64,000 nt of DNA from a virus. The notes below the pieces were generated by a model. It had not been told where the DNA came from and did not search any database. It worked only from the letters and a program-made list of their open reading frames with translations. Shown in pieces: positions 30,801 through 36,800 of the stretch (the stretch's first letter is position 1; each line of letters starts with the position of its first letter). The position numbers and the translations under genes were made by a program. The DNA is taken from positions 62,001-126,000 of IMG/VR virus record IMGVR_UViG_3300032265_002598. One strand, 5' to 3'.

Positions 30801-33800
30801 AGAGAATAAATACAACATTTTATAAGGATACTTTAGCTTCTGTTGAAGCTGATAATTTTAAATTTGTAAGAACAAAGGTTAACAATAGACTAGATCAATT
30901 ACAAAAACAACTACAAAATCTATACGAAAACCGTAGTTTGGTAGAAGATATTGGCCCATCTAAAGAGTTTCTTGATTTAGAGCCTTTAAATGCTCCAGAT
31001 CCTATTGTAGATTTGCATGTTTTATCAGCTACTAAAAATAATGAATTACGACAAAAAATAAAAGAACTTCAAGCTATTTCTCCTACTATTCGTGAAGATA
31101 AAGGTTGGAGAGGATTAAATGTTGGTACTATAGGAGCAGCATTTGGTGAAAAATGGATGGACGGTAATGCTATAGATATTCAAGATGAAATGGCAGCTGG
31201 ACCCTTAAAAGAATTTCCTTGGATTGCTAATCTTGATCCAACCATTCTTTTAGCTAATTTAGCTGCTGATATAAGAAGGAAACAAGAAGACTTAGCTAGT
31301 GGTAAAGAGTATGGATTTAATGTTAGTCAAATTACTCATTCTGTTAATGAAAAATTACCAGCACCACTAGATCAATATTCTCTAAAGCATACCGAACAAT
31401 ATTTAAAATATACTGGTCCTCTTTGGAATCCTGATGATCCTAATGCTGATCCTTCTGGTTTCTTGACAGACAATCCTCTTAAAGATTACTTTGTTGTTAA
31501 ACCCTCTCCAGCTAAAGAAGACATGTTTCAATATGCCGGAGAGGCATTTAAAAATCAAAGAAATTTTGCTAGTAAGAATAAACCATTTGATCTTTCTGAT
31601 TTAATCTCTAAATTACAGCCAGCACAAACTCAAACTATAGCAGATTATATTAAGAATCCTACTGACCCACAATTAACCACTGATCTTAAGAATATTGCTG
31701 TTGGAGTTAATCCTAGTTTAATAACAGCTAAAACTGTCGGTGTTAGTAAACCAATTGGATTAGAAGGTTTTGATTTATTTTCTCAAGAAGATAATACTCC
31801 AATTAATCTTAATATTGGTAGTTATTTAACTCATGCAATTGAAGAGTTAGCACAAGAACAAAAAAGAAAAGCTTTAGGAGTAACTGGAGAAATAGATAAT
31901 GCTAAGGGGCTTAGTATTGGTATTGCAGATACTGATAAACAAAAGGCTTCTGTTAATCTAACTCGTGGAGCATTAAATGTTTTTGGTAGATCAAAGATTC
32001 CGGGATTTGCTAATGGATGGTTAGCCAGATATATTGGTAGAATGCCAAGCATATTAGGTATGGCTAAAAATAATAATATTGTAAAATCTGGTACTTCATA
32101 TATAGCCAATGTTTTCAATGAGGCTGGTGCTTATGCTAGTAAATTATTTCAAATGGCTCGTAATCCTCAACAATATAATGCTCTCAAAGAAGCATATGTG
32201 ATGATCTCTGGGGCTACCAGCGCTTTTAATGGATTATCCAATGGAGATACAAGGTTCTTAAAACTACTACAAGACCAAGGAGACTATTCAGCTCTATTTA
32301 GATCTTTAGGAGCAAGTTCTAGTTTCCAAAAAGCAGCAAATAATGAACTAACAGCAGACTATCAAGCTCAATTGGGTCAGGAACTTAAGGGATCAAAGAT
32401 TAGAAAAGTCGGTGCTGATGGTTCACTAAGTTACGCTGATTTCAATAATTCTGTACCAAAAACTTATCAAGACTTAGTAGATACAGCACTTAATCCATAT
32501 AATGAATTTACTAGTCCTTCTATTCGTAAGGGATTGATTAATACATTAATTGCTGATATTTCTAATGGTAAAGATAGTTTAGGAATGCCATTCTTTGATA
32601 AAAGAACTTTGGACTATATTAATAATAATCTTAGAACTCTACAGTCTTGGTACGGTGGTGATGGTAATGCATGGCCCGGACAAGACTCTTTTTATGACGA
32701 AACTTTAGATGCTAAGATCAGAACTGATAGTGTTATAAATGCTCTAAATAATAATGCTGCTGGTGGATTATTAGATCAGGCTAATTTAGCTAATACACAA
32801 TTGGGTGTTGCTACTAAATTTGGTAACTTGCCAAGTGCTCAATGGTTTGAGGCCAGAAAGATTGCACAACCTCAATTTAGAGCTACTGGCGGCATGATCT
32901 ATGCTTCTGAAGGCCAGATGATTAATTTTCAGCCCCGTGGCACAGATACCGTTCCAGCAATGTTAACTCCCGGCGAATTTGTTGTCAATAGACAAGCCAC
33001 CCAAAAGAACCTCCCATTGCTACAATCTATTAATAATGGTAATCATTATTCTAAGGGTGGTCCTGTTAATTATCTATCAGATGGTGGAGAAGCTGCCCCA
33101 TTTAATGCTATAACTGGCAATAGAGTCAAAGAAAAACCAGAAGATAAAGATTCTCCACTAACTAAATATAAAATCAGCTCAGTACTTTATCCCTATGTTA
33201 GTTATCCATTTGATGAGAGAGGATATTCTCAGGATTTACCTCCAGAACTAAAAATGCTTAATACTTTAGGGGGTTATGGCGGTGGAATAGGATATACAAA
33301 TATTTTCTTTGATACTGATTTAGCTAAAAGTTTGCGGTCTATCAGAAGTAATAAAAATAATCAGTATGCAACTAGTACAGCAGTAAATAACAGTTCTGCT
33401 GAGTTTATTAAACAGTTTAAATTTAGAGATATTGATAATAATGATAAATTAACTGGCTTTGATTTTTCTAGCTTTTTATCTGATAGTGATAATATTTTAG
33501 GTTTAATAGATCCAGATTTAGGTGATGGATTTGCTCCTAAAAATCTAATAGCATGGAAAAAAGCAGAAGATAGAGTCAAGGCCAGATCATCTGCTAAGGC
33601 TGTTATTGCTAATTTAACACCAGACTTAGAAAATATTAAAGCTGTTATACAAGATCAACATCCAGTAGATGGTTCAAATAATACTAATGATCGTAATTCT
33701 TATGGGGCTCAAGGTCAAGCTGCAATAGCAATGAGGATGTTGATTTACAATGTAATAGAAACATGGAAAAAAGATTCTATAGAAAGTATAGAGGGTCTTG

Positions 33801-36800
33801 GATCAGATAATGCTCAAGTCAATTCTCAACAAGTAGCAGAAGATATCTATAAAGGTAATAAAACGCCTTTGACGAAAAAATTAGTAGATTGGTTAGATAA
33901 AAAAGAAGGAGCTAAAACTTTAGTTGAAAAAGCTAAAGAATTATTTCCTGGTAGATCCCCTGATGATGCTCCAAATGACAAATTTTTAGCATCAGATTTT
34001 GCTCAAATAGGCGATTTATTTAGAAATGCTCCTAAGTTTATTGAGGCACTATATAAAGGTGAAACTCCATTAGCTAAGGGAAAGAAACATATTTTTTCTC
34101 TATTATCTCAAGGAGCCAGAGTTAAAGGCATTGAGGCTTTAATTAAAGCAAGAACATTATTTTCCGGTTCTGACCAATCAGTACTTGGTGAAAGAACAGT
34201 TTATGCTGATCCTTCAAGAACTCCAGAGAATACTATTGGAAGAGACAAATTAGTATATAGAAACAATCCAATGGGATCGGTATTTGGAGCTGATAGAGAT
34301 CAATCTGGTTTAACTGCCGCAGAAAAAGCTAAAATAGAAGAAAGACTTAGAGAACATGATTGGGCAGGATCATTAGATAATACGGGTTCCTCTCCATCTC
34401 ACGCCATGAGAGATCCTAGGTTTACAACTACTGTTGGTAATGATCTTAATTGGGATAAAGATGGTGATGGAAGAGTATCTAAAGAAGAGTGGTTAGAAAA
34501 ATTTAGTGGCATGGATAATGGTGGAAAAAGATTATTTAGTAAATATGATCTTAATAATAATGGATTTTTAGAGCTTAAAGAATTTACTAAATTTTATAAT
34601 GAGTCCAAGGGTACTCTTGGTCCAGAAAACGATGCGGCAGCTGTAGATTTGGGAAGGTCTATTAATGAAAGACACGCAAATAGAGTAAAACCAGTTGATG
34701 CTTTGAAGGCAATGTTTGAAGATAAAAAAATAAGAGAAGCATTAACAACGAATGCTAAATATTCTATTACAGAGACTTTTATACCTAAAAATCTAAAGAA
34801 TATATCTCAAAATGAAATTGATGAACCAAAAATTCTTAAAGAATTACAGGATAAATATAGCGAATTATATCCTAAGAGAACCACAATACCTGATATATTA
34901 AACAATGAATTACCTTTACCAAAATATATAGATGATAAATTTGCAGATTTATTTGCTGATAGGGCTGAATTTGCTCCCTTAGGTGTTTTAAATAATTATC
35001 ATATAGAAGACCTTCATAAAGTTATTAGAGAACCATTTCATTTTACCAATAAAAATACTTCACGTAATTTACTATTAGAAAAGAATTTTGATTTCAATAA
35101 AGAGCCGTGGAAAGAACTGGTTAAACCATACGAAAAATCTCCCTATCAATTACCGTTTGGCTTTCAATCAGCGACCCAGTTACTCAAATCTAATGCTGAC
35201 CATTGGTTTGACACAACAATATTTCCAGAAAATAATTGGAACAATCCTAGAAGTTGGAGAGATGATAAATATAGTATTGGAGTCATCCCATACGACCCCA
35301 AATCTGTACAACAAGGTCAATGGTCAATACCTCCCGGTCAACAAGTCGGTAACTCTGTTCCACCAGGGCAACAAGCAGGAACACCAGCTAGTCAAGCTGG
35401 AACAGTACCTCCCGGTCAACCACCAACCGGGACATCGGGATCAACAGTTCCTCCTAATAAACCAGTAGAAAACAAGTTAGTTGGCTCTACTATTAGAGAC
35501 AAATACTATGATGAATTAACATATAAAGAATATTTAGCTTCTTTAATCAAAGCTGAAAAAGCTCCAGAAGCTCCAGATAAAAAGTTATTCACAACACCAG
35601 CTTTCTATACTATCGGCCCAGATGGTCAAAAAGTTCGTGATACAGCTTATGACACTAGAGAAACACAAAGAAGAATTGGCGGAGGAAAGCCAATTGATAA
35701 AGATGATATTAATCATGCCATGGTGTCAACATTAGCTAATGATATTTATAATGATTACAATAATGTTCAATCTCATTTAGGAACATTTAAGAATCCAAGA
35801 AGTGATGCTAATGTTAAAGACCAATCTTTATCTGGAATAGAATTAGGCTATGGTAATTTAGTAAATAACTTAACAAAACTTAGCACACTAACTAATCTTT
35901 CCAAGATGAAAAATAAACCCATCATGGTCGGAGAAGCTAAAAATATTCCATTTAGTATTGATGATGTTGTTGATAGACTAAGAGTAATGAGAGAGATATA
36001 TAATAATGAAATCCTATCTAAGAAGAAAGAAAAACTTGGTAAAATTAATGATTCTATTCTCGACGATTTCTTCTCGTCTACTGCAAAAATCACTGAAACC
36101 AACAATGTTCCAACTCCTGCTGATGGCAAGCCATTTAGTGGAAAAGAAGTAAGAACAAATAGAGGTATTCCAGGGCCTATAAGAATGCCTGTTAGAGGTA
36201 TGACTGGAGTAGAAACTCAATATAAAAATTCTTATAATCACTATAGACGTATTTTAGGAGAATATAATTATCATCAGATGGTGGGTAGAGGCAAAAGATA
36301 TGCTCAAGGACATAAAACAACTACTAGAGTAGCTAAAACACTATCTTCTGGTGGAATGGTATATGCTAGTAATGGAATGTTAATTCCTTATGCTCCAAAA
36401 GGAACTGATACTGTACCAGCCATGTTAACTCCAGGAGAATTTGTTGTTAACCGAGCAGCTACTCAAGCTAATTTGCCATTATTACAGAGTATTAATAAAA
36501 ATAAGGGTGGAGAAATCAGTTATTATGCTACTGGTGGAATGGCTGCTCCTGATACTGCTAGTATTTCATACGACATTAGACAACAAGAAGCTAATACTCT
36601 TAATAATCAAAAAACCTCTATGAATAGCAGTAAAACATTGAATGCTATAATAGATACACAAAAAACAACCCAAAATATACAAAGTTCCACACAACAATTT
36701 ATTCCAAGTGTTAATAGTAGCTTTTCTTCTTTGTTTGTAGAATCAAAAAATATTTCAAAAGGAGTTCAAGGAGTAAGAAGAGATATTACAAATGTTGATT

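Noticed and set aside
35088-35468. Open frame of 126 residues on another plus-strand register
   Set aside because: It overlaps the Pro/Gln/Gly-rich linker of the tape measure, where repeated codons keep a second frame open. It has no ribosome site or recognisable domain.
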